Source of the DNA: Halioglobus sp.
GTDB taxonomy: Bacteria; Pseudomonadota; Gammaproteobacteria; Pseudomonadales; Halieaceae
DNA: 64,000 nt
Reading direction: 5' to 3'
Assembly: GCA_028825045.1 (NCBI GenBank)
Contig: JAPKAY010000002.1
Span: 62,001 to 126,000, forward strand
Shown here: positions 41,869-51,395 of the stretch, one piece after another
Position numbering within the stretch: the first letter of the stretch is position 1
Layout of the letters: each line of letters begins with the position of its first letter
Notes under the pieces: model-generated
Seen by the model: only the letters and a program-made list of their open reading frames with translations
Databases searched by the model: none
Told to the model about the DNA's origin: nothing
Made by a program: the position numbers and the translations under genes

Positions 41869-44800
41869 CTATTGCGAACAAGGCGCGTTGGCCACACCAG
41901 GCGGAGTCCAGCCATCGCCGGAGACATCGAAAAACAGGGGATTGGTAAACCCAAACGCCGGCGTACCCGATTCTCCAAGATTGCCATCCGTCAGATCTTC
42001 CAGTGTCAAATTGCTGTCGGCGTTCAAACTTGCCGGTAACACTGGAAACAGCGGCCTGGAAATACCATCAGTGCCGCGTACTGTCGCGATAACCCACGTA
42101 TCCTCGGTAATATCCTCCAGTGTTAGCGTCACGGTAATGTCTGTACGTGAACCTCCTTGCACCGAATCATTAATCACAACTTCCACGGCTTCCCAACCAG
42201 CATCACCAGCGCTGACCTGAGCGTTCGAGCAAACGCCGTAGCGGGCAGCCGTACCGATATCGGTAGTGCGTTCCGGCTGGTTGTTAACGTAGAATTCCAC
42301 GATATCTACGGGCGCCCATTCCGGGGTGCTAATGGTGGCAGTCAAAATCACATCACTCCCGGCATCTATCGGCATTGTAATGTTTTCTTCAAGGCGCAAG
42401 CCCGCCCGCTGCAACACCCCGCCAAACTCACCATCCGCCTGCAGCAAAAAGAACGGCGCATTGGTACCCACCGCTTTACCGGCCAACACATTCGCCGCGA
42501 GACCTTCAGCATTTGCCGCGATGTCGGGTGGATTAGTGGTCGCATTGGCAATCAATGTGCGAGCTGACGTCCGGGTGAACCTGCGGTCGTGGGTGTCGGA
42601 ATTAGCAATACCAATGTACACAAGACCCTGATTAATCATGTTGAACCAATCACCGGAATTTTGGGCCAGGAACTCAGCATCTATGCCGCCCAGACCATTA
42701 GTGCCAATCCAAACTTCAAGTACATCAAACCCATCATCAAAGGCATTGCCGATGGAAGGATCGAGTCTTTTGGCTGCCAGATCCGCGCTGGATGTAGGCG
42801 GCTTCATAGCCGTGTCTATTGCCAAACCACTAGGACCAAAATAGCCAGCGATGTGGTTAATCTGCACCAGGTTATCCTTGGGGTCGTCATGCAATCCAGA
42901 GATAATTTCAGCGGGCGGCAGGCTGAAGCTTCCGTAAGCGGGAAAATCCATTCCCGCAGGCGCGGGACCGGCCCAATCCAAGGCGCCACCACTGATGTTG
43001 TCTGGATCAATTGTCACCGGCCAACTGTTGAAATGCCCATAATCGAAAGTGGTAGTTTCACCGCTTGGCGCCACCCCAATCAGGTCCTGTACTCCCATGG
43101 ATTGCAAGGTAGGGCCAAAGTCGGAGCGAAAACCATGATCTGAGGGTGTAAAAAAGTCCATCCCCTCTGCCAGCATTACGGCCACGCGCTCCGCACGAGT
43201 CACTTCGGAGTCGGGACTGTCGATAGAGTGAACGTGGAAATCGCCGTGCACAAAGCCACTGTCGTCAAGCAACTTCACAATCTCCGCCTGCACGACGGTG
43301 GCCTGCCCGGGCGTGATCGTTATGTCTTGTTTGAAAGCGGAGTATCGAGGCCCCCTGGAAATCACCAATTGATAATCACCAGGTTCAACGGTAATCCGCT
43401 CGCTCACGCCCTCGCGGTCAATAAAAGCGGCCTGGGCGATACCAAAAGGCAATTCGTCGGCCTTGTAATCGCCAAAGACTCCGGCCTCTTGAACACCGAT
43501 AAGTGTGTCAACAACATTCGTCGGTGGCGGACTAGGGTCAAAGCCGACCAATTGTAGCTTAGCGGGTCCGGGTCCGATCTCGTCTATGACTGTGACCTCA
43601 AGAAAGCCTGACTGCGGCATCTCGAAGTCGCGGGTCACCGCTGTGTCTGCCTGCGCCACCACTAGTGACGGATCACTATCGGGAAAGCGATAGCCTTCCA
43701 TGTTGGCCCTGATCTGGTATTCACCAGGAGGAACACTGAGGCTGTATTCGCCGGCAGAATTGGTAGTGCTGTGGTTGACTACAAACAGTTTGGTTGGGCT
43801 AGCCAGCGCATCCAGCACTTGATACACCGCAACTTGCGCGCCGCTCAATAGCTCTCCCGCGCTGCTCACAGTGCCACGTACCTCGACCGCCTCAATACCG
43901 AATATCTCGTTTCGAATGTCGGCAATACTGGCAACGGTGCCGTCACCGACGGCAAAATACCGCCGCAGCAACAACCAGCCCTCAACAGGGACGGTGTAGT
44001 TTGCAGGGATAAGCCCGACGAGAAGCTCCGCCGCCGACGCACCGTATACGATGATATTAACGCCCACCTGCGAAAAGCTGGAAGAGCCCTGTTGACCGTG
44101 AATCAGCCCGTAGGAAACGCCCGAAGCGCCATCTACGCCGGCATAGGCAACGAAATTACACTGGTCACACATACCGCCCTCCAAGGCCTCGCAGGCGACG
44201 TAAGACTCCTGTGGGCACGAGGGCGTCAGCGTCGGGTCACCGAAGCCAGCGTAGGTCTGAAAAAACTCGACCTGGCCGGAGCCGTTCATGTATTCCGTCA
44301 TATAGACATCAAACGCTTCGAGACCGAGATTCCTGAAGGTGCTATCTAACACGACATATTTAGCACCTACTTCCAGGCTGTAGCAGGTTTCGATCTCGAC
44401 CGGCAAATCCTTATCATCGGCAGCGGGCGGCAACGGAATACCGAAAGCGCTAACCGCAGAACTAGCATTGGCGAGTTCGAGCAGGTCATCAGGCCCAATA
44501 GCGCAGATCATGGCGGGCTGACCATCACTGCCATCGTTCTCGATGCGTACGTCTGTATAGTTCGGCGTGTTCTCAATATTCAGACCAATAATAAACTCTT
44601 CCAGATGATCGGGCAGCATGCCACCGATCTCATCCTTGCGGCTCACATCGATGATATTGCCACCGAAAGTTCCAATACTCAGCCACTGCCTTCCGGGCTT
44701 CTGAATAATGACCCGCAAATACTCATTTTCCAACACGTAGTCACCGGCAACGCCACGGGCGAGCGGCCCGGACAGCAGGTCTGCCTCAGTTGCCACGCGA

Positions 44801-44928
44801 GCAGAAGCAATAGGCTGCTGATCAGACGAATCCTGATTGTTATTACTATCGCTGCAGGCGGACAGGAGGAGACACAGCGAAATCAGGCTGAAAGCCGGCA
44901 AAAGATGCAAAACTCGGTTTGCAGACAT
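41869..44928 (-). CDS. Large CehA/McbA-type metallohydrolase lipoprotein with PHP domain
   Basis: 1019 residues from ATG 44928, which has GAGG at 9 bases (the TTG at 44943 overlaps that site). Lipobox LSAC. The N-terminal 350 residues contain a beta-rich region with a CDQC pair. Around 355-440 lies a carboxypeptidase-regulatory (CNA-B-like) domain: VRGTVSSAGELLSGAQVAVY. A PHP metal site follows: GDFHVHSIDSPDS near 575, FTPSDHGFRSD near 610, INHIAGYFG near 705 and IANSDTHDRRFTR near 795, the CehA/McbA pattern of carbamate/ester or phosphoester hydrolases. It ends in beta-rich tail domains. Surface or periplasmic enzyme; substrate unknown. Confidence 0.8.
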   Translation of the reverse strand: MSANRVLHLLPAFSLISLCLLLSACSDSNNNQDSSDQQPIASARVATEADLLSGPLARGVAGDYVLENEYLRVIIQKPGRQWLSIGTFGGNIIDVSRKDEIGGMLPDHLEEFIIGLNIENTPNYTDVRIENDGSDGQPAMICAIGPDDLLELANASSAVSAFGIPLPPAADDKDLPVEIETCYSLEVGAKYVVLDSTFRNLGLEAFDVYMTEYMNGSGQVEFFQTYAGFGDPTLTPSCPQESYVACEALEGGMCDQCNFVAYAGVDGASGVSYGLIHGQQGSSSFSQVGVNIIVYGASAAELLVGLIPANYTVPVEGWLLLRRYFAVGDGTVASIADIRNEIFGIEAVEVRGTVSSAGELLSGAQVAVYQVLDALASPTKLFVVNHSTTNSAGEYSLSVPPGEYQIRANMEGYRFPDSDPSLVVAQADTAVTRDFEMPQSGFLEVTVIDEIGPGPAKLQLVGFDPSPPPTNVVDTLIGVQEAGVFGDYKADELPFGIAQAAFIDREGVSERITVEPGDYQLVISRGPRYSAFKQDITITPGQATVVQAEIVKLLDDSGFVHGDFHVHSIDSPDSEVTRAERVAVMLAEGMDFFTPSDHGFRSDFGPTLQSMGVQDLIGVAPSGETTTFDYGHFNSWPVTIDPDNISGGALDWAGPAPAGMDFPAYGSFSLPPAEIISGLHDDPKDNLVQINHIAGYFGPSGLAIDTAMKPPTSSADLAAKRLDPSIGNAFDDGFDVLEVWIGTNGLGGIDAEFLAQNSGDWFNMINQGLVYIGIANSDTHDRRFTRTSARTLIANATTNPPDIAANAEGLAANVLAGKAVGTNAPFFLLQADGEFGGVLQRAGLRLEENITMPIDAGSDVILTATISTPEWAPVDIVEFYVNNQPERTTDIGTAARYGVCSNAQVSAGDAGWEAVEVVINDSVQGGSRTDITVTLTLEDITEDTWVIATVRGTDGISRPLFPVLPASLNADSNLTLEDLTDGNLGESGTPAFGFTNPLFFDVSGDGWTPPGVANAPCSQ

Positions 44929-45185
44929 GGTGATATACCTCAATACTTCGACACGGATGCCAAAAATACCAGAAAAACGGTCCTAGAGGGTGAATTTTGG
45001 TGGCCACCGGCCCCAATGAACACGACCGGATTTCAAGCGCTTTTCCGGCTGAGGTAGACTGAACTGGCATTTACACAGAGAATATAGAAACAATTTCCCG
45101 ATAGCAGTTATGCTTTTTAGCTAGTAATCACAGGCACTCATAGGTAACCATTCTGAAAAAAACACTGATTATTTCTTTAGTCATT

Positions 45186-46661
45186 GTGCTTCTCGCATTC
45201 GGCGCCTTCATGTTTTTGAAAAATGGCAGTGCAGTCGACCCTTTCGTCGCTAACTTCGAAGAGCATTGCAGTAACTGCCATGGCGCCGACCTTCACGGTA
45301 ATCTACCGCTAGGGCCCGCCCTCATTGGAGTCGATTTGACGCACGGTGATTCAGTCGCCGATCTGAGCAAAAGCATCGCCCACGGTTTTCCACAGTCCGG
45401 TATGCAGGCGTGGTCGGATCAACTTTCACCCGAGGAAATCCGCGGCCTGGCGATCTATATCGCCGAGCGGCGGGTGGACCGCCTTTTCACTGAATTTAAG
45501 ACAGACGCGCCAGTGACTATTCCCAAAGGCGTAGTCATAACGGAAGTGGAAAATTTTCGCATCGAGGTGGTCACTAATCAGTTGGATCCCCTGCCGTTCT
45601 CGATCCAACCGCTGCCCGATGGACGCATCCTGGTTTCAGAGAAGATGAAGGGACTGCGCATCGTCAATACCGACGGGCGTATTTCAGAATTGGTGAGCGG
45701 CACTCCGGAAGTATTCGATGACAGTTTTGAGGCCATATTGGTATGGGGGCATGGCTGGTTGCTGGATATTGCCCTACACCCCGACTATGAAAACAACGGG
45801 TGGATTTACCTGCATCACACCGAGCGATGCGCTGAGTGCTGGCTCATCCACAGGAGTTTCAATCGAGTTGTGCGCGGACGCATCCGCAATGGCCAATGGG
45901 TAGATGAAGAAGAAATCTGGGACCCGGGCCCGGAGTATTACTCTGTCATACCAGATGTCGGCGCAGGTGGCCGACTGGCGTTTGATGACGCGGGTTTTCT
46001 CTACATCAGTGTGGGCATAAAGGGGAAGAGTAATTTTGACGGGGTGCAGGATCTGTCCAAACCCTGGGGGAAAATACATCGCGTACACGACGACGGCCGT
46101 GTTCCGACAGACAATCCGTTTACAGATAATGAAGGCGCTTACCCCACCACCTGGACCTACGGCCATCGTAGTCCACAGGGCCTGGAATTCAATCTTGAGA
46201 CCGGGGAACTCTGGTCCACCGAGATGGGGCCCCGCGGCGGCGACGAGCTCAACCTGCTCTTACCCGGACGCAACTACGGCTGGCCGCTGTACTCCATGGG
46301 TCTAAACTACGATGGTACACCCATAAAGTACGGCGAATGGCTGGATATCACCTTCGACCTCAACGATATTGAGCAACCAGTGGTTGACCTGACACCCGCG
46401 CCGGCAGTCTCGAGTTTCATCTTTTACGAAGGGAAACAATTTCCGAACTGGCGGGGCAACGCGCTGGTGGGTTCGCTCAAAGGCTCGGAGCTGTATCGCA
46501 TTGTGCTCGATGAAAACGATCGCTTTGTTCACTACGAGGTTCTCGTCAAGCAACTCGCGCGCATTCGCGATATTGAAACGGGACCTGACGGCAACGTTTA
46601 CCTATTACTGGAGCACACTGACGGCGGGCAGATTGTGCGCCTTGTACCGGTAGACACCTGA
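45186..46661 (+). CDS. Cytochrome c domain fused to PQQ-type glucose/sorbosone dehydrogenase
   Basis: 491 residues from GTG 45186. The N-terminal domain has one haem motif CSNCH near residue 29 and ends at ELSPEEIRGLAIYIAERR-type helix with Met ligand candidate in SGMQAW. From about 115 a GSDH beta-propeller follows: FSIQPLPDGRILVSEKMKGLRIV, GHGWLLDIALHPDYENNGWIYLHH and YGHRSPQGLEF, typical of soluble-aldose/sorbosone dehydrogenases using PQQ. Electrons would pass from PQQ to the fused haem in the periplasm. The frame extends upstream to 45144 and would add LKKTLIISLVIV from CTG 45153 or ATT 45150 near an AGGT; that gives a proper basic signal-anchor which the GTG start lacks. Confidence 0.82.
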   Translation: MLLAFGAFMFLKNGSAVDPFVANFEEHCSNCHGADLHGNLPLGPALIGVDLTHGDSVADLSKSIAHGFPQSGMQAWSDQLSPEEIRGLAIYIAERRVDRLFTEFKTDAPVTIPKGVVITEVENFRIEVVTNQLDPLPFSIQPLPDGRILVSEKMKGLRIVNTDGRISELVSGTPEVFDDSFEAILVWGHGWLLDIALHPDYENNGWIYLHHTERCAECWLIHRSFNRVVRGRIRNGQWVDEEEIWDPGPEYYSVIPDVGAGGRLAFDDAGFLYISVGIKGKSNFDGVQDLSKPWGKIHRVHDDGRVPTDNPFTDNEGAYPTTWTYGHRSPQGLEFNLETGELWSTEMGPRGGDELNLLLPGRNYGWPLYSMGLNYDGTPIKYGEWLDITFDLNDIEQPVVDLTPAPAVSSFIFYEGKQFPNWRGNALVGSLKGSELYRIVLDENDRFVHYEVLVKQLARIRDIETGPDGNVYLLLEHTDGGQIVRLVPVDT

Positions 46662-46707
46662 GCCGGTACAGTATTGGCCGCGACTCACCCATTGACCAGT
46701 TCACATC

Positions 46708-46830
46708 ATGCGCAGACTGATTGTTCTAGCCTCTCATGATTAACTTGGCTTTACCGGCTTTACCCGCAGTGAAGAGGCAGCCGCTGGGGCAAAACGTGCG
46801 GACGCATACCCTCACAATGCCAAAGCATAA
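46708..46830 (+). pseudogene. Remnant of a DJ-1/PfpI-type glutamine amidotransferase-like gene
   Basis: In one frame: MRRLIVLASHD, a TAA stop at 46741, then LGFTGFTRSEEAAAGAKRAD and a stop at 46828. The first part matches the N-terminus and the second the late GFTNSEE-type segment of class I glutamine-amidotransferase-like (DJ-1/PfpI) proteins about 220 residues long. Everything between appears deleted. The family match is from memory. Confidence 0.5.
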
Positions 46831-46858
46831 TAGCCAGACTTGATGCGGTATCGCATCT

Positions 46859-47383
46859 CTACTGTCGCAGAGTCAGTGTATCGCCCCGCTGGGTGAACTC
46901 TATATGCTTCAAAAAAGACATGCCCAGGAGTATCTCCTTAGTTTTTAGGCCTGGCGTAATTCCGGCGGAAATGTCATAGAGCTCAATGCCGCCAACACTG
47001 ACCCGATCGAGCGTCGCCGCATAGCTCGTAGACACGCCATTTGCAGTCTGGGTGGGAAAAGCGGCGCCGCGACGCAGCCCGAGGTCGACTGCCTGGCTTT
47101 CTGGAATCGCCACGCCAGTCGCCCCAGTGTCTAACATGAACGTTACCGGCTTGCCGTTAATCTCCCCCGCGGTGACGTAATGGCCGGATTTATTGCGCTG
47201 TAACACAACTTCTCGTACCCCCTCATCGGTATAGCGCGTCTGCAAGGACTGATTGGGATTGTATTGCTTGTCGAGAAAGTCACTGAAAAAGAAGACACCC
47301 AGCGCGAGCAATACTATCCAAGCCAGCACCTGCATGGCAGTCCCCATCCGCTTTTGTTCCTGAACGTCGTCCTCATTGGCCAT
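46859..47383 (-). CDS. Membrane-anchored retropepsin-like aspartic protease (TIGR02281 type)
   Basis: A 174-residue protein: cytoplasmic acidic N-terminus, one membrane helix (about 19-36) and a periplasmic clan AA domain with the active-site motif FMLDTGATGVAIPE near 80-93, ANGVSTSYAATLD, and ILLGMSFLKHIEF near 152-164. It would act as a homodimer, as single-motif retropepsins do. Role in envelope proteolysis is inferred. It follows the small membrane protein gene by 11 bases in the same direction, likely an operon. Confidence 0.87.
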   Translation of the reverse strand: MANEDDVQEQKRMGTAMQVLAWIVLLALGVFFFSDFLDKQYNPNQSLQTRYTDEGVREVVLQRNKSGHYVTAGEINGKPVTFMLDTGATGVAIPESQAVDLGLRRGAAFPTQTANGVSTSYAATLDRVSVGGIELYDISAGITPGLKTKEILLGMSFLKHIEFTQRGDTLTLRQ

Positions 47384-47394
47384 TTGAAATTATC

Positions 47395-47826
47395 TCACCT
47401 GCTCTGTTGCACCGACTCATAGCGACGAGTACTTTTATGCCGCGCTCTCGCACCGAGGAACACAAAGGCTATAGGGACCAGTAACATCGTGGGAATCGTC
47501 GAATTGAGCGGCTCCGGCGTGCCCTTCAGGCTATGGACAAGGTAGGTAAGACTTACCGCCAGGCCACCTGCACACAACATACCAGCGGGAACGGCCACTA
47601 TTGCCGGGTTTAATGCCAGCGCTATGCGCTCGTTTAGACGCACCATATAACCCCCGGCAAAAAAAGTGTACGTGGATTGTTTCGCCGCAGCCAGTAGTGC
47701 GCTATTCCAGCCATGGTCCATGTTGATGAAAAATACGATACTTCCCAGAACAATGGCTCCGGCAATTGCTGCTGGATAGTCGATGCGTTTGTCCAAGAAT
47801 GCGCGAATAATACTATAAACGCTCAT
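47395..47826 (-). CDS. Small polytopic membrane protein of unknown function
   Basis: 143 residues from ATG 47826 (the TTG at 47832 is two codons earlier and weaker). About three to four hydrophobic segments: 17-36, 40-55, 70-97 and 108-122, with a basic C-terminus (RARHKSTRRYESVQQSR) probably in the cytoplasm. No family recognised. It is upstream of the retropepsin-like protease gene by 11 bases and may be functionally linked to it. Confidence 0.7.
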   Translation of the reverse strand: MSVYSIIRAFLDKRIDYPAAIAGAIVLGSIVFFINMDHGWNSALLAAAKQSTYTFFAGGYMVRLNERIALALNPAIVAVPAGMLCAGGLAVSLTYLVHSLKGTPEPLNSTIPTMLLVPIAFVFLGARARHKSTRRYESVQQSR

Positions 47827-48084
47827 CGTCAAAAATCTCCAGCCGACTGGCTCTAAATTTGCGCTGGTATCTGTGGCTATTCTCGCCTACTGGCTACGAC
47901 ATCCCGGGCAAGGTATATACTGCCAAAGGAGTAGTATACAGGTAGTAATACTTTGCCTAGGCACGATGTGGGATTTAATGGCGCAGCGGCGATTAGAATA
48001 CGCACCGGAATTCGCGGCAGAATATAGTGTGGCTGAATGGTTCGCCAGTCAAATTTGTATCCCTTTTTAGTATAAGATCAACGC

Positions 48085-48900
48085 ATGCACGCTCCACGAG
48101 ATTGGCAGGCCATTGCTTTCAACACTTCCCCCGACTCGGATAACCGAATTCACTCCGACGAGATGGCTCAGAGCTATGGATTCAAAGGGGGGCTGGTGCC
48201 GGGCGTCGTCGTGTCCGCCTACCTTATACACCCTGGCGTCCAGGCCTGGGGAATGGAATGGCTGACACGAGGCCATTCCAAAGTAGTGATACACAAGCCT
48301 ACCTATGACGGTGATAGCTTTGATGTAAAGCTGACTGATATATCCGACTCGTCATACCAAAGTGCGCTTCTAGATTCCACGGGAACACTCAATGCCAGTG
48401 GGGAGGTATCCCTGACGCGATTAGCGGAACCGCCCACCATGCGGGGCGACGTATTAGTGGAACCCAAACGCCCTCCGTCGCTAGCGAGCCTCGAAACAAT
48501 GCACCGGCTGCAGGAGGTGGGTATGTCGGCTCTTGAAGTGTGTTGGGATCAGAACTGCGAGATTCCCAGCTATCTAAAAGATGCGCGCGCAATGCCCGCG
48601 CTGCACCAGGTTAAACAGGGCGATTTTGCGAATGCCGGTTTTATGCTCGGGCTGACGAATTGGGCGCTGGCCGCTAACGTTTACATGAACCCATGGATAC
48701 ATTTACAAACTGAATCTCAGTTTTATGCCGCCGTTCGAGGGGGAACTCTACTGCAGGTGGAGTGTGACATTCAGGCGCTCTTCGAGAAGAGAGGACATAA
48801 GTTTGTTGATCTGAACGTGAGTGTATTCGTTCAAAAAACGGGGCAGCCCGTTATGTCGGCGCTGCTGCGCGCCATTTACAAAATGCGTTCAGCAGACTGA
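48085..48900 (+). CDS. MaoC/hotdog-fold dehydratase-like protein
   Basis: 271 residues, probably a double hotdog. The first half contains NRIHSDEMAQSYGFKGGLVPGVVVSAY near 24-50, which carries the MaoC hydratase-2 style Asp/His (IHxD) and the GFKGGLVPG turn. The second half is a more degenerate hotdog with QTESQFYAAVRGGTLLQVECD. Such proteins hydrate enoyl-CoA or act as acyl-CoA thioesterases. No signal peptide. Stand-alone gene; a near-palindromic GTATATACT/AGTAGTATAC pair at about 47910-47940 lies upstream. Substrate unknown. Confidence 0.72.
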   Translation: MHAPRDWQAIAFNTSPDSDNRIHSDEMAQSYGFKGGLVPGVVVSAYLIHPGVQAWGMEWLTRGHSKVVIHKPTYDGDSFDVKLTDISDSSYQSALLDSTGTLNASGEVSLTRLAEPPTMRGDVLVEPKRPPSLASLETMHRLQEVGMSALEVCWDQNCEIPSYLKDARAMPALHQVKQGDFANAGFMLGLTNWALAANVYMNPWIHLQTESQFYAAVRGGTLLQVECDIQALFEKRGHKFVDLNVSVFVQKTGQPVMSALLRAIYKMRSAD

Positions 48901-49030
48901 TTTTTGAACTTCTCATTCAAACCGTTTTTTCTCAGCTCTAACCCTGTAATACCTCGACATTTCTTCAAGCCGATGCTGCCCACAATAAAAGTACAGCGTG
49001 GCTTGCATGTAAACCCGGTTTCAAGAACTT

Positions 49031-49060
49031 TTGCAAAACGCCTTTGAATTTGCCTATACT
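49031..49060 (+). promoter_or_regulatory. Predicted sigma70 promoter of the 159-residue lipoprotein gene
   Basis: TTGCAA (49031-49036), an 18-base spacer and TATACT (49055-49060) lie 50 bases before the ATG at 49110. AAGGAA precedes the start as ribosome site. Confidence 0.5.
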
Positions 49061-49109
49061 TAAATCTACAATCTTATGACAGTTCGCAAAAAACGCACAA
49101 GGAATTCCA

Positions 49110-49589
49110 ATGAGGCGTGAGATCATAGCTCAAACCAGCTTGACCAACAAAACTTCAGGGTCGAGTTTTACGTTACCCACTGCTCTGCTGCGCTGGCTTT
49201 TCCTGCCACTTCTTGTAGCAGGCCTCACCGCCTGTGAACGCAGTGGCCCGGTTATCGCCCCATCCCAGTATCAGGCCATTCTAATTGGCGACTGGCAGGG
49301 TACCGTTGGCGTGGAAAGGGAGACCATGAGCTTCGCACAAGGCGGCCAGTACACCGCACAGTTACTGCGCGAAGGTTTTATTAGCACCACTCTGGGACAG
49401 GGCGAAGCAGGAACGATAAACGGAACCTGGACGCTGAAGGGCAATGTAATAACCTTGGCCATCGACAATACAGACAACGTAGAACCCATAAACAATTCGA
49501 CAGAAAGCACTATTATCGAATTCAAACAGAACAAGCTGACGGTAAGCAGTGCTGGAGGCGAGACATCGACCTTTATTCGGGTGCGATAG
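49110..49589 (+). CDS. Small lipoprotein of unknown function
   Basis: 159 residues. A long N-terminal region (to about 28) precedes the hydrophobic segment LLRWLFLPLLVAG and lipobox LTAC (Cys near 42). The mature part is a small beta-rich domain: LIGDWQGTVG, FAQGGQYTAQLL, TINGTWTLKGNVITLAIDN, a pattern like lipocalin-type small domains (DUF5004/META-like). No catalytic residues seen. Own promoter; convergent with dinB. Function unknown. Confidence 0.75.
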   Translation: MRREIIAQTSLTNKTSGSSFTLPTALLRWLFLPLLVAGLTACERSGPVIAPSQYQAILIGDWQGTVGVERETMSFAQGGQYTAQLLREGFISTTLGQGEAGTINGTWTLKGNVITLAIDNTDNVEPINNSTESTIIEFKQNKLTVSSAGGETSTFIRVR

Positions 49590-49646
49590 CGATAAGGCAC
49601 GAGTTGCCATTACAATCACATTCGACAAATGCATTCGCACATACTG

Positions 49647-50759
49647 TCAAAATTCAAACACTTGCTGGACGTGATTCATACTGGAATCCAGGCTTATCGC
49701 CTGCAGCGATTCCGTTTCCGTCAGCCCAGACAGCGTTAACCCAAGTAATCGAACACCTTGAGGCACCGGCAGCAGCGGTGTAATTAGCTCATGCGCTATA
49801 TCAGAAAACTGGCTCTTGTTAGTGAGGTAATGCTCGCCGGACTTACTGCGGGTAATTTGTCGAAAATCGGCATATTTTACTTTCAAAATAACCGTGCGAC
49901 CCCTAACTCGATTATTTTCAATTCGTTGCCACACACCCTCAATAATTTTATGAAGCGCCTCACTCAACTCGATATCTTTTACGAGATCCTCCCCATAAGT
50001 GCGTTCGTAGCCCACGGATTTACGAACGCGATCCGATCGAACTGATCGCTGATCAATACCACGAGCAGCGTGGTACAGGTAGTCCGCAGACTTTCCAAAG
50101 TGCCCAAGCAGGAATTCCATACTTTTATCACGTATATCTGCTCCCGCCGTGATGCCCAGCTTAGCCATGCGCTCGGCGGTCTTGGGGCCAACACCATAAA
50201 AACGGCGTACGGGTAGCGAGGCGACAAACTCCTCCCCCTCGTGTGGCTGAATAACGCAGACACCATCAGGCTTGTTTTGATCCGATGCCACCTTGGCCAG
50301 GAATTTGTTGTAACTAACTCCGGCACTGGCTGTCAGTCCAGTTTCTCTGTGTATAGCCGACCGGATGAGCTGCGCGACGCGGGTGGCGCTGCCAATTTTC
50401 TGTTTGTCTTTGGTGACATCAAGATAGGCTTCATCTAGGGAAAGCGGCTCAACGAGGTCGCTATGACGAAAAAATATCTCCCGGATTTGTCGCGATACAT
50501 CGCGATATACCTCAAAGCGCGGCGGTACAAACACCAGAGAAGGACAGCGCCGCGCCGCAGTTACAGAAGGCATCGCGGAGCGCACACCAAATTCGCGTGC
50601 TTCGTAACTGGCTGCAGCGACAACCCCTCTTTTAGCAGACCCGCCCACTGCAACAGGTACACCCTGCAGTAGCGGATTATCACGTTGCTCCACGCTGGCA
50701 AAAAAGGCATCCATATCGATGTGGATGATTTTTCGAATCTGGCACTCGTTGTCGGACAT
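49647..50759 (-). CDS. dinB: DNA polymerase IV (Y-family, DinB)
   Basis: 370 residues from ATG 50759, which gives the standard start just before KIIHIDMDAFFASVE; an upstream start (50795) adds 12 untypical residues. Error-prone translesion polymerase. Seen: catalytic Asp in DMDAFF near 13 and SLDEAYLDVT near 105-114 (Asp-Glu pair), steric gate region FFASVE, helix-hairpin-helix FYGVGPKTAERMAKLGI near 180-196, and the little-finger domain to the end. No LexA-type CTG-N10-CAG box was found upstream within about 140 bases, so SOS control is not shown here. Confidence 0.95.
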   Translation of the reverse strand: MSDNECQIRKIIHIDMDAFFASVEQRDNPLLQGVPVAVGGSAKRGVVAAASYEAREFGVRSAMPSVTAARRCPSLVFVPPRFEVYRDVSRQIREIFFRHSDLVEPLSLDEAYLDVTKDKQKIGSATRVAQLIRSAIHRETGLTASAGVSYNKFLAKVASDQNKPDGVCVIQPHEGEEFVASLPVRRFYGVGPKTAERMAKLGITAGADIRDKSMEFLLGHFGKSADYLYHAARGIDQRSVRSDRVRKSVGYERTYGEDLVKDIELSEALHKIIEGVWQRIENNRVRGRTVILKVKYADFRQITRSKSGEHYLTNKSQFSDIAHELITPLLPVPQGVRLLGLTLSGLTETESLQAISLDSSMNHVQQVFEF

Positions 50760-50966
50760 GGTCCTGATAGTAGTTTTGTTACGCACAGGCCACAACTATC
50801 GAAGCAAATATTTTACCGTCAAGGAAGTATCAGAATACTCGGGGTTCTCGATACAGTCGTTGCGACTAGACCCTAAGTGGATGGGAAGCTACCAGCGCAT
50901 CATGCAATTAACACGCACAATAACAAACGGAAGTCATTGCGCACAGAAGGGGTTATCCGCCGAAGA

Positions 50967-51395
50967 TCAGCCCACCAGGCGTTGACTATGGGGGGAGACA
51001 AGGTGAGTTTGCAGATCACTGTCTTGAGAACGAAAGCTGGCTGACGTAAAGCCCAGATACCACATCGCCAAACCCGCCGGGAATACCAGCCAGAGATAAC
51101 TAAATACAATATTGAGATCAGCGCCAAGACTCTCGCCGCCCAAAACCAGACCTCCTGCGACCAACTCAAAGGAGCGCGTAGTGATATAGACAACCAAGAG
51201 TATCTGCCAAATTCTTTGGGACAAAAATAACTTGTTCACAACATAGCCAAGTAACGATAGCAAACTGAAGAAGTGCAGACTCCAGGTCAGATAGTAATAA
51301 GGCATGGAAAAGATATCGGCTTGCAGACCATTGGCAAGCCAAAATCCGAAATCAGCCAAGACTATCGCAAAATATATCGAGGCAATGATTCTCAT
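50967..51395 (-). CDS. Small polytopic membrane protein
   Basis: 142 residues from ATG 51395; the frame extends further upstream but that ATG overlaps the stop of the preceding 55-residue gene (ATGA). Four hydrophobic segments: about 3-24, 30-50, 58-75 and 92-115. No family recognised. The short C-terminal tail (SQDSDLQTHLVSPHSQRLVG) is polar. Start choice rests on the overlap, which is typical of coupled genes; the upstream region of the longer frame belongs to the neighbour in another frame. Confidence 0.65.
   Translation of the reverse strand: MRIIASIYFAIVLADFGFWLANGLQADIFSMPYYYLTWSLHFFSLLSLLGYVVNKLFLSQRIWQILLVVYITTRSFELVAGGLVLGGESLGADLNIVFSYLWLVFPAGLAMWYLGFTSASFRSQDSDLQTHLVSPHSQRLVG

Noticed and set aside
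42589..43143. 184-residue open frame on the plus strand inside the CehA-type gene
   Set aside because: Antisense to well-supported coding sequence; no ribosome site or recognisable family.
50760..50900. LexA-binding site upstream of dinB
   Set aside because: No CTG-N10-CAG pattern found.
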